Shown: one piece after another, positions 7,252-14,449 of the stretch | Layout of the letters: each line of letters opens with the position of its first letter | How positions within the stretch are numbered: the first letter of the stretch is position 1 | Assembly (NCBI GenBank): GCA_041739525.1 | Contig: JBGSNQ010000146.1 | Location: forward strand, 1-64,000 | DNA from: DATJGR01 sp041739525 | Lineage (GTDB): Bacteria > Pseudomonadota > Gammaproteobacteria > Pseudomonadales > Azotimanducaceae | Reading direction: 5' to 3' | Length of the DNA stretch: 64,000 nucleotides | Made by a program: the position numbers and the translations under genes | Notes under the pieces: model-generated | The model's database searches: none | Told to the model about the DNA's origin: nothing | What the model saw: the letters and a program-made list of their open reading frames with translations, nothing else

Positions 7252-9164
7252 ACGGACAACTTCTTGATGTTGCGGTTGCCGTACACCAGGTTGACCATCG
7301 CGCGCGTCACGGTGATGGCCGTGAACATCGAGGTGATGATGCCGAGCGTCAGTACGACGGCGAAGCCTTTGATCGGACCCGTGCCGAATCCAAGCAGCAC
7401 GAGTGCCACCAGCAGGTGTGTGACATTGGAGTCGACGATGGTCGTGAACGCACGGTCGAAGCCGGCGGTGATCGCGGCTTGTGGCGGCCGCTCACGCGCC
7501 TCCTCGCGCACGCGCGAGAAAATGAGCACGTTTGCGTCAACCGCCATACCCATCGTCAACACAATTCCGGCGATACCGGGCATCGTGAGCGTCGCCCCGA
7601 GCACCGACATCAACGCAACCAGCAGGATGACGTTCACCGCGAGTGCGATGTTCGCGATCACGCCGAACCCTTTGTAATAGATGATCATGCACAGCAGCAC
7701 GAGAATGTAGCCCCCGACCGCCGCGCGCAGACCGGCGCGAATGTTGTCTTCACCGAGGCTCGCGCCAATCGTGCGTTCCTCGACGATGTACATCGGTGCT
7801 GCCAACGCACCGGAACGCAACAGCAACGCGAGATCACGTGCCTCGCCGAGTCCCACGCCCGTGATACGGAAGCGATACCCGAGCGCCGAACGGATCGTCG
7901 CGACGCTGATCAGCTTCTTCTCTTCGACGCTGTAGTTCTCCACCACCTCTTTGCCGTCGACCAGTACCGTTCGAGTACGCGGCTTCAGTTCCTTGTACAG
8001 AATCGCCATCTGGTTGCCGACGTTGTCTTTCGTCGCGTCGTGCATACGATCGCCGCCCGCACCGTCGAGCGTGATGCTGACCTGCGGAAGGTTGTCCTGC
8101 GGATCGTAGTCCTGCACCGCGTTCGTCACACGATCGCCGGTAACGATGTTGCGGCGCTCCACGACGATCGTGCGGCCGCCTTCGTAGGGATAAGACTCAG
8201 TTTCCGACGGCCGAGCGTCCGACTTCGCGACCAACCGGAAATCGAGGTTCGCGAACTTGTTCAGGATGCGCTTCGCATCCGCGCTGTCCTGCACGCCAGG
8301 CAAGTCGACGACGATGCGAGTTCTGCCCAGACTTTGTACCAACGGTTCCGATACGCCGAGTTCATTCACGCGATTGCGCAGGCTCTGGAGGTTCTGCTGA
8401 ACGGCGTACGACTCGATCTCGGTGATCTTCGCCTCTTTCATCGTCATCAGCAGCGACGGCCTACCGTCGACGTCGCGCGCCAGAATCTGAAAGTCGCGAT
8501 ACTCGTTCTCGATCGCCTTTTGCGCCTCATCGCGCACGGCCGCCTCGTAGAACCCCACCGTGACCTTCGTGCCGTCCACCATGGTGTTCGAAGGGACATA
8601 GCGCAGCCGCGCATCGCGCAAGACGCGGCGAATGTTCTCCTCTTCGCTCTTCATCCGATCGCCAATCGCCTTGTCCATGTCGACTTCGAGCAGAAAGTGC
8701 ACGCCGCCCGACAGGTCGAGGCCATAGGACATCGGATGCGCGCCGAGCGCCTGCAGCCATCGCGGCGTGGTGGACGCGAGGTTCAGAGCGACGACGAACT
8801 GCGACGCAACGGTGCTGTCGCTTCGCAGCGCCGCCTGAACGAGTTCGCTGCCGCGCAGCTGATCTTCGTTGCTGTCGAGTCGCAATACGGCGCTCTTTGC
8901 GTCCATATGCGTACCCCTTATATGGATGCCGCCTTGCTCGAGCGCCTGTTTCGCTTTGTCGAGAATCTCCTGCGTCATCTGCGCATCCGCTGCTTCGGCA
9001 CGGATCTGCAGCGCAAAGTCGGGTGGATAGAGATTCGGCAGCGAATAGACGAGGCCGAGCAGGATGACTGCCAGGATCCCGAGATAGCGCCCCACTGAAT
9101 AGGTGTTGGGAGCGCGAACCGGACCTTCTGACAGTCCGAGCAGACGGTCGGTGAGACTACTCAT
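7248..9164 (-). CDS. secD: Protein translocase subunit SecD
   Basis: A 638-residue inner-membrane subunit of SecDF. There is one N-terminal helix (about residues 28-46), then the large periplasmic P1 domain with the DLSGGVHFLLEVDM motif and the later VDLPGVQDSADAKRIL stretch. A C-terminal five-helix block follows with GMAVDANVLIFSRVREEARE (about residue 530). The length is close to the family norm. It is followed by the overlapping secF and preceded by yajC after 28 bases, so the three form an operon downstream of queA-tgt. Confidence 0.96.
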   Translation of the reverse strand: MSSLTDRLLGLSEGPVRAPNTYSVGRYLGILAVILLGLVYSLPNLYPPDFALQIRAEAADAQMTQEILDKAKQALEQGGIHIRGTHMDAKSAVLRLDSNEDQLRGSELVQAALRSDSTVASQFVVALNLASTTPRWLQALGAHPMSYGLDLSGGVHFLLEVDMDKAIGDRMKSEEENIRRVLRDARLRYVPSNTMVDGTKVTVGFYEAAVRDEAQKAIENEYRDFQILARDVDGRPSLLMTMKEAKITEIESYAVQQNLQSLRNRVNELGVSEPLVQSLGRTRIVVDLPGVQDSADAKRILNKFANLDFRLVAKSDARPSETESYPYEGGRTIVVERRNIVTGDRVTNAVQDYDPQDNLPQVSITLDGAGGDRMHDATKDNVGNQMAILYKELKPRTRTVLVDGKEVVENYSVEEKKLISVATIRSALGYRFRITGVGLGEARDLALLLRSGALAAPMYIVEERTIGASLGEDNIRAGLRAAVGGYILVLLCMIIYYKGFGVIANIALAVNVILLVALMSVLGATLTMPGIAGIVLTMGMAVDANVLIFSRVREEARERPPQAAITAGFDRAFTTIVDSNVTHLLVALVLLGFGTGPIKGFAVVLTLGIITSMFTAITVTRAMVNLVYGNRNIKKLSV

Positions 9165-9192
9165 CGGGTCATTCCGGAGCGGACCGCAGAGG

Positions 9193-9531
9193 TCACTTCT
9201 CGTCCAACGACTTCAGCGTACCTTTGGGCAGCGTGGCGCCGACGGCGCTTTTCTGAATGCGCAGTTCGACATTGTTGGAGACCTGCAGCTTCACGAAGTC
9301 GTCTTCCACTTTCGAGATGCGTCCGACGATGCCGCCGGCAGTGACCACTTCGTCGCCCTTGGCGAGCCCCGACATCAGCGCTTGATGCTCTTTGCGGCGC
9401 TTGCTCTGCGGACGCCACAACAGAAAGTAGAAGATGCCGACGAAACCGACCAGAAGCAGCAGATCCATGTAGCCGGGACCGGGAGCTGCGCCCGCTTCAG
9501 CCGCGTACGCAGCGGTTTCAAATAGATTCAT
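9193..9531 (-). CDS. yajC: Preprotein translocase subunit YajC
   Basis: A 112-residue protein with a short N-terminal region, one membrane helix (MDLLLLVGFVGIFYFLLW, about residues 22-40) and the canonical RPQSKRRKEH motif, followed by a small KOW-like beta domain (GDEVVTAGGIVGRISKVEDD). It associates with SecDF. The open frame extends upstream, but the ATG at 9531 gives the family's usual N-terminus. This start lies 14 bases inside the 3' end of tgt. Confidence 0.94.
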   Translation of the reverse strand: MNLFETAAYAAEAGAAPGPGYMDLLLLVGFVGIFYFLLWRPQSKRRKEHQALMSGLAKGDEVVTAGGIVGRISKVEDDFVKLQVSNNVELRIQKSAVGATLPKGTLKSLDEK

Positions 9532-10630
9532 CCGGGGAGTTCCAACCGTTATGCAGGACAGCGACGAGGGTGCGAAATGTACCCATTTCAATAGCGCCGC
9601 GCAAACGACGCATCAGTGTCTGGTAGTAGTTGAGATTGTGGATCGTCATCAACACGCTACCGAGTATCTCGCCGCAGCGGTCGAGGTGATGCAGGTATGC
9701 GCGCGTGAAGCCGGCGCAGGTGTAGCAGCCGCACGCTTGGTCGATCGGCAGATTGCTGTCGCGGTGCGCCGCGTTGCGAATCTTCAGCACACCACGCGAC
9801 GTGAACAGATAACCGTTGCGCGCATTGCGCGTCGGCAGCACGCAATCGAACATGTCGACGCCGAGCGCAACCGCCGCAACGAGATCGGCCGGTGTACCGA
9901 CACCCATCAGATAACGCGGCCGTTCGACCGGCATCGACGGCAGCAAGCCTTCCAGTACGCCTGCCATTTCTTCCTTCGACTCACCAACGGAAAGTCCGCC
10001 CACGGCATAACCATCGAATCCGATTTCGATGAGGCGCTCGAGCGACTCGCCGCGCAGATCCGAATACATGCCGCCTTGCACGATGCCGAACAGCGCCGCA
10101 GCGCTGTCGCCGTGCGCGATCTTGCTGCGGGCCGCCCAGCGTGTGGACAGTTCCATCGACTAGCGCGCCGCCGCGTGCGTCGCCGGATGCGCCGTGCATT
10201 CGTCGAACGTCATCACGATGTCGGCGCCGAGATTGCGCTGTACCTCCATCGAACGCTCGGGCGACAGAAACACACGATCGCCGTTCACGGGCGATTTGAA
10301 GTCGACGCCCGCCTCGCTGATCTTGCGTAGCGCACCCAGGCTCCACACCTGAAAGCCGCCGGAGTCGGTGAGAATCGGCCCCGCCCAGCTCATGAAGCCA
10401 TGCAGTCCGCCGAGCCCACGCACAATCTGATCGCCGGGGCGCATCAACAGATGGAACGTGTTGGCGAGCACGATCTGCGCACCAAGTTCCTCGAGTTGCG
10501 TCGGCGTCATGGCCTTTACCGTTCCATATGTGCCTACCGGCATGAACGCCGGTGTGTCGAACGCGCCGTGCGCGGTCGTTACTCGTCCGGAGCGCGCGAC
10601 TCGGTCGCGCGCAAGCAACTTAAACTGCAT
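9518..10630 (-). pseudogene. tgt: Queuine tRNA-ribosyltransferase, interrupted by in-frame TAG
   Basis: The 371-codon frame is a full-length tRNA-guanine transglycosylase, which exchanges G34 for preQ1 in GUN-anticodon tRNAs. One in-frame amber codon at 10,160-10,162 (codon 157) splits it between ECTAHPATHAAAR and SMELSTRWAARSK. The frame is the same on both sides, so there is no frameshift. The N-terminal piece keeps the catalytic aspartate in LTDSGGFQVWS. The C-terminal piece keeps the nucleophile in GVDMFDCVLPTRNARNG and the zinc ligands CGCYTCAGF...HHLDRC. The amber position aligns with the Arg of AKRSMEM in E. coli Tgt. Start ATG overlaps the queA stop. Alternatives are sequencing error, a recent nonsense mutation or suppression. 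Confidence 0.85.
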
Positions 10631-11663
10631 GGTCGCACCGCCCGGTAATGAACATCGCATCTCCGTAACTGAAGAACCGGTACTCGCGCCGCACCGCATC
10701 TGCGTACGCATCGAGTACGAACTGCCTGCCCGCGAATGCCGCCACCAACATCAACAGCGTCGACTCGGGCAAGTGAAAGTTCGTGACCAGGGCGTCCACC
10801 ACGCGAAAGCGATACCCCGGGTGAATGAAAATGTCGGTGTCGCCATCGAACGCCACGAGAGTGCCGCTGCGCGCTGCAGTTTCGAGCGCGCGTACGACCG
10901 TCGTTCCAATTGCGATCACGCGACCACCCTGCGCTCTGCACGTGGTAACCGCTTGCACCAGATCGACACTCACCGACACCCGCTCGCCATGCATACGATG
11001 CGCCGCCAACTCCTGGACGCGCATCGGTTGAAACGTTCCAGCGCCGACATGCAGGGTTACGCGCGCGATCGAGACGCCCGACGCCGTACATCGATCGAGC
11101 AGTGCCTGGTCGAAGTGCAAGCCGGCCGTAGGCGCCGCAACCGAGCCTCGGTGTTGCGCAAACACGGTCTGAAAGCGCGCCTCATCAAGCTCGTTAGGCG
11201 GGCGCGTGATGTAAGGCGGCAGCGGCACCTGACCACACGAGTCGATCACGTCGTCGACCGCTCGCGCGAATTCGAAGCGGTACAGATCGCCGCAACGCTC
11301 GACCACAGTCACGGGCTCACCGTTGGGTTCGAGCAGCACGCGGCGGCCCGGTTTCAAGGGTTTACTGACGCGCACCTGACACAACGCGTGCCGCTCTCCT
11401 TCGACACGTTCGATCAACAGCTCGGCCGCACCGCCCGAATCCTTCTGGCCGTGCAGCCGTGCGCGGATCACGCGCGTGTCGTTCAGCACGATCAGATCGT
11501 TCGGAGTGAGCAAACCCGGTAAGTCGTCGAATCTGCAGTGTTCCGTTGCGCCGCACGTCGGATCGACCACCATGAGGCGACTATCGGTACGCTTTGGTAA
11601 CGGCGTCTGCGCGATGAGACGTTCGGGCAACACGTAGCTGAAATCGCTGCGCGTAAGAGACAT
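10620..11663 (-). CDS. queA: S-adenosylmethionine:tRNA ribosyltransferase-isomerase
   Basis: A 347-residue QueA, which adds the epoxycyclopentane ring from SAM to preQ1 at tRNA position 34, the step after Tgt. Diagnostic stretches are FSYVLPERLIAQTPLPKR at the start, FQTVFAQHRGSVAAPTAGLH (about residues 165-185) and FIHPGYRFRVVDALVTNFHL near the C-terminus. The length is normal. The stop overlaps the tgt start by 11 bases. queA-tgt-yajC-secDF is the classic operon. Confidence 0.96.
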   Translation of the reverse strand: MSLTRSDFSYVLPERLIAQTPLPKRTDSRLMVVDPTCGATEHCRFDDLPGLLTPNDLIVLNDTRVIRARLHGQKDSGGAAELLIERVEGERHALCQVRVSKPLKPGRRVLLEPNGEPVTVVERCGDLYRFEFARAVDDVIDSCGQVPLPPYITRPPNELDEARFQTVFAQHRGSVAAPTAGLHFDQALLDRCTASGVSIARVTLHVGAGTFQPMRVQELAAHRMHGERVSVSVDLVQAVTTCRAQGGRVIAIGTTVVRALETAARSGTLVAFDGDTDIFIHPGYRFRVVDALVTNFHLPESTLLMLVAAFAGRQFVLDAYADAVRREYRFFSYGDAMFITGRCDHAV

Positions 11664-11739
11664 TGGCTTGACCGACCAACGAAAGAGCGCGGCAGTCTAC
11701 GTGAGCAATTCGAGACTCGCCAGATTCGCCGCCGGTCGA

Positions 11740-11768
11740 TTGACCATGGTGGAGGCGTTAGCTAACCT
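11740..11768 (+). promoter_or_regulatory. Putative tRNA-Leu promoter
   Basis: TTGACC (11740-11745) and TAACCT (11763-11768) are separated by exactly 17 bases. The predicted start falls about 7 bases before the mature tRNA. This is a good sigma-70 candidate driving tRNA-Leu, divergent from queA. Confidence 0.55.
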
Positions 11769-11781
11769 CCCCGCCCTCGCC

Positions 11782-11868
11782 GCCCGGGTGGCGAAACTGG
11801 TAGACGCGCCAGACTCAAAATCTGGTTGGGGAAACTCAGTGTCGGTTCGATTCCGACCCCGGGCACCA
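11782..11868 (+). tRNA. tRNA-Leu (anticodon CAA)
   Basis: An 87-base class II tRNA. The acceptor GCCCGGG pairs with CCCGGGC. The anticodon stem-loop ccaga-ctCAAaa-tctgg gives anticodon CAA, reading UUG. There is a long variable arm, a GGTTCGATTCC T-arm, and an encoded 3' CCA. Its last 51 bases (11,818-11,868) recur exactly at 27,590-27,640, marking it as an integration site. Confidence 0.97.
11818..11868 (+). repeat. Left attachment-like 51-bp direct repeat (3' half of tRNA-Leu)
   Basis: This stretch runs from the anticodon loop to the encoded CCA and is identical to 27,590-27,640 over 51 bases. The identity stops at the base before (A versus G) and the base after (A versus T). tRNA 3' ends are common target sites for tyrosine-recombinase elements, so this is read as the left att site of an island. 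Confidence 0.85.
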
Positions 11869-12454
11869 ATGAATCCCTTTATTTCATGCGTTCCGCCGCA
11901 AGATCGGAATCCGCGATCGAGAACGGTGAACCCATCGCGCAGAACGTCCGCAGCCGTGGAGGCGACATCTCTGCTCCACCACTGATCCAAGATCACGACT
12001 CAGGAAATGGGTCGGGCCACGCGGAGCACTCCCAGGTCACGGAACGTCATGCACCGTTAGCGTGAAGAACTCCGGTCGGTCGATCAGACAAACGCGGCAA
12101 AGATCCGCTGATAAGAAATCCCAACGACACATGGTGGGATTTCTCGGTTACTCGAGTCGTCATAGACACTACTGTCTCACCCCGGCCACCGCGGCCGTCG
12201 ATTCTGATTTCGCCGAGTCGCTACATCGATAGACTTCGCCGGCTATCGCGCCTCAACGGATATGTTGTCGCCAATGGCCGATCGCTGCATGGGCCAACAC
12301 GACGATCGACTTTCGTGGAGGATCCATTGTTCGACGCGCATGAGGTGATTCATGCCATTGACGCGACGCGATTGAGGAGACGGCGACCGATGCCGGACCT
12401 CGACTCGCCCGTAGACGCTCATACGGGAACGAACGCATTTGCTCTTTGCCAGAA
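11869..12454. other. Non-coding left edge of the island
   Basis: No credible gene is visible in these 586 bases: the open frames are short and show no recognisable family features. An integrase gene is often found here in tRNA-inserted elements and is absent. The region contains a 10-bp inverted repeat at 12,114-12,144. Confidence 0.6.
12114..12144. repeat. 10-bp inverted repeat near left att
   Basis: AGAAATCCCA (12,114-12,123) and TGGGATTTCT (12,135-12,144) form a perfect 10-bp stem with an 11-base loop. It may terminate transcription leaving tRNA-Leu or terC, or serve as a recombinase arm site. There is no T-tract. Confidence 0.5.
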
Positions 12455-13093
12455 CTAGTGCGCTGCGCCGAGACGCTGATCGCTCGCCAAGTTCAGCGCC
12501 CCGTCCCAAATCAACATCATCGCAACGTACAGAATGATCGCCATGCCGAGATACGCGATCCAATAGTGTCGGTTGAGTACTCGCGCGATAAGTACAGCCG
12601 CGAAGGCAGTGCAGCCGATGGACAGCAGGAGACCGAATACGAGCACCCAGGCGTTGTTTCGCGCAATTCCAGCGACCGCCAGCACGTTGTCCAGGGACAT
12701 CGAAATGTCCGCCAGCACGATCTGTGCGATCGCTTCTCTTGCGCTCTTGGGCTTTGTAGAGACTGCTGCGGCAGAACTAGCGATAGGCCCGGCGACGCCA
12801 GCGAACTCGATACTTACGCAGCGTCGCGCCTCGAGTTCGCGCCACAACTTCCAGCACACCCACAACAGCAGCAAGCCTCCAGCGAGCATCAGTCCGACAA
12901 TGTGAATCAGTTGTGTCGCTACGAGGGACAGCAAAATGCGGACGAAAGCGGCTGCCGCAACGCCCATCACCAGCAAACGAAGGCGGTCCCTTGCTGCGAA
13001 ACCAGCAACCGCGAGCGCGATCACGATGCCATTGTCGCCCGCCAGTACGAGGTCGACGACTATTACCTGCACCAGCGCCGAGATGTCCGCCAT
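12455..13093 (-). CDS. TerC/YjbE-family integral membrane protein
   Basis: About 212 residues with some six to seven membrane helices. The paired family motifs are DLVLAGDN (about residues 14-21) and DISMSLDNVLAVAG (about residues 125-138), whose acidic residues lie in the membrane. Homologues are linked to manganese export or tellurite resistance; which applies here cannot be told. The ATG at 13,093 starts the conserved MADISALVQV; a GTG 9 bases upstream is possible. It lies 139 bases downstream of the RibA-like gene on the same strand, inside the island. Confidence 0.85.
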   Translation of the reverse strand: MADISALVQVIVVDLVLAGDNGIVIALAVAGFAARDRLRLLVMGVAAAAFVRILLSLVATQLIHIVGLMLAGGLLLLWVCWKLWRELEARRCVSIEFAGVAGPIASSAAAVSTKPKSAREAIAQIVLADISMSLDNVLAVAGIARNNAWVLVFGLLLSIGCTAFAAVLIARVLNRHYWIAYLGMAIILYVAMMLIWDGALNLASDQRLGAAH

Positions 13094-13232
13094 CTCGATC
13101 ACGTCAGCGGATCAGCCTTCCGGCGTTCATCTGCGCGCGTACGGAAGGTGACGGGATCGGCGCTTGGGCACGAATCCGTTGCTTTGGTCATTCTTTCATC
13201 GCTTGTATGTTGTCGAGTCTGCGGAATCGACG

Positions 13233-14069
13233 CTACACGTCATCCGGGATCAAGTGTCCGGCATTTCGTTTCGCACGAAGGTAGCGAAGGTTGTGTTCAG
13301 AAACGCCTACTATCAATGGCACCATCTCACTCACGGGTTGACCGTGCTGTTCGAGCTGCCACCCCTTATCCGGATTGTTAGAAAGCAAGCGAAGAGAACG
13401 CCCGCGAAGTAGATATCGAAGTACCACCGCTGCATCCCGGAAGTCGCGGGAATCGGGAGGTAGCTCGAGCGCGGCGTTGGCTTGGTAGGTGTCATGCCCC
13501 GCGTCCTGAAGCAGGTAGGTCGCAGCCTTCGCCCATAGCCCAATGCCACGGCCTTCGTGACCGCTCATGTAGACCACTGCGCCGCTTCCGGCCTCCAGAA
13601 TCTGTTCGAAGGCGTGCTCCAGCTGTGGGCCACAGTCGCAGCGCCGCGAACCGAACACATCGCCTGTCAGGCAGCACGAGTGGACGCGTATGAGCGGCGC
13701 CTTCGCATGCCTCAGTCCGGGCAGCGCGAATATCGAATTGACCGACATTGAACTGCGCAGCAGGGCCTGCACTGCCGCAGCGCCACCACGACGCGTCGCG
13801 TCTTCAACGACAGAGAATTCAGTGCGACTGACAAACGGGTACCAGTCAAGTCGCACTTCTGCGCCCGCAATATGGCGCGGGATTGGCACAGGTCCGAGCA
13901 ACGACAGCAGAGCGCCCGGATCGTTGGCGTCAACCACTGCACCCATGGGGTCCAGCGAGATAAGAAGACCGTCCGCCTCGAACTGGGCTCGCATTTTTTC
14001 ATCGAGGTAACTGAACAAAGGCGGTCTCCGAAAACACCGCACGCCAAACGACCACCTGGGGCGCATCAT
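13233..14069 (-). CDS. GTP cyclohydrolase II-like protein (RibA domain)
   Basis: A 278-residue protein whose C-terminal 170 residues form a GTP cyclohydrolase II domain. Zinc ligands lie in CCLTGDVFGSRRCDCG (about residues 133-148), followed by SGHEGRGIGLWAKA and LLSNNPDKGWQL. RibA opens the GTP imidazole ring for riboflavin synthesis. Here the residue before GHEGRG is Ser where many homologues have Arg. The N-terminal 100 residues do not look like DHBP synthase. Being on the island with no other rib gene, it may be a paralogue with a changed role. It is divergent from the RHH regulator across an AT-rich inverted repeat. Confidence 0.8.
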   Translation of the reverse strand: MMRPRWSFGVRCFRRPPLFSYLDEKMRAQFEADGLLISLDPMGAVVDANDPGALLSLLGPVPIPRHIAGAEVRLDWYPFVSRTEFSVVEDATRRGGAAAVQALLRSSMSVNSIFALPGLRHAKAPLIRVHSCCLTGDVFGSRRCDCGPQLEHAFEQILEAGSGAVVYMSGHEGRGIGLWAKAATYLLQDAGHDTYQANAALELPPDSRDFRDAAVVLRYLLRGRSLRLLSNNPDKGWQLEQHGQPVSEMVPLIVGVSEHNLRYLRAKRNAGHLIPDDV

Positions 14070-14082
14070 CGAGGCGGGTCAA

Positions 14083-14158
14083 AATTAGCATCTGATTATA
14101 ATACAGAACACTTTATATTGGCGTATGATGTGCTTCATATTATAATCAAGCGCTAATT
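14083..14158. promoter_or_regulatory. Large AT-rich inverted repeat between ribA-like and RHH genes
   Basis: Two 21-base arms (14,083-14,103 and 14,138-14,158) are inverted copies matching at 18 of 21 positions. The inner GATTATAATA/TATTATAATC (10 bp) and outer AATTAGC/GCTAATT (7 bp) blocks are perfect. The 34-base spacer is also AT-rich. It fills most of the 112-base divergent intergenic region in a GC-rich genome. It is a strong candidate operator pair for the adjacent ribbon-helix-helix protein and contains TATAAT-like boxes for both directions. Confidence 0.6.
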
Positions 14159-14181
14159 CCTCCAATCAGATAGGTAGGCAC

Positions 14182-14385
14182 TTGGCTTTGGAAGAACGTA
14201 CCGCCCGCCTGACGATCCTCATTGATCCTCGGAAGAAGGCGCTTTTCGAACGCCTCTGCGCGGAGGAAGACGCAACGCCCTCACAAGTGGTGCGGCGTTT
14301 GATGCGCGCTTACATCGAGGACCGCACTGGCAAGTCATGGGCGCCGGAAGCTGACATCTCCGACGCCGCCGGCGCGAGGCGCTGA
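14182..14385 (+). CDS. Small ribbon-helix-helix (CopG/Arc-type) regulator
   Basis: A 67-residue protein. Residues 6-16 (RTARLTILIDP) resemble the DNA-binding beta strand. KKALFERLCAEEDATPSQVV and RRLMRAYIEDR form the two helices of a ribbon-helix-helix fold. The start is TTG, preceded by a weak AGGTAGG. It immediately follows the 21-base inverted repeat and precedes the PEP carboxykinase gene, so it probably controls the divergent cluster. The function is inferred from fold and position. Confidence 0.7.
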   Translation: MALEERTARLTILIDPRKKALFERLCAEEDATPSQVVRRLMRAYIEDRTGKSWAPEADISDAAGARR

Positions 14386-14449
14386 ACAGGTTAGATCCCA
14401 CGGTGATGTGCACGGCCGACTTTGGGCCTATTGCGAGGACGCAGCAGCA

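Noticed and set aside
7416..9098. A 560-codon plus-strand open frame
   Set aside because: It lies wholly antisense to secD, is Arg/His/Gln-rich and has no family features; long antisense frames are expected in GC-rich DNA.
9518..10630. A frameshift in tgt
   Set aside because: Both halves are in the same frame, with exactly one TAG between them, so it is a nonsense codon and not a shift.
11869..12454. A degraded integrase near the left att site
   Set aside because: No frame shows tyrosine- or serine-recombinase features; only short chance frames were seen.
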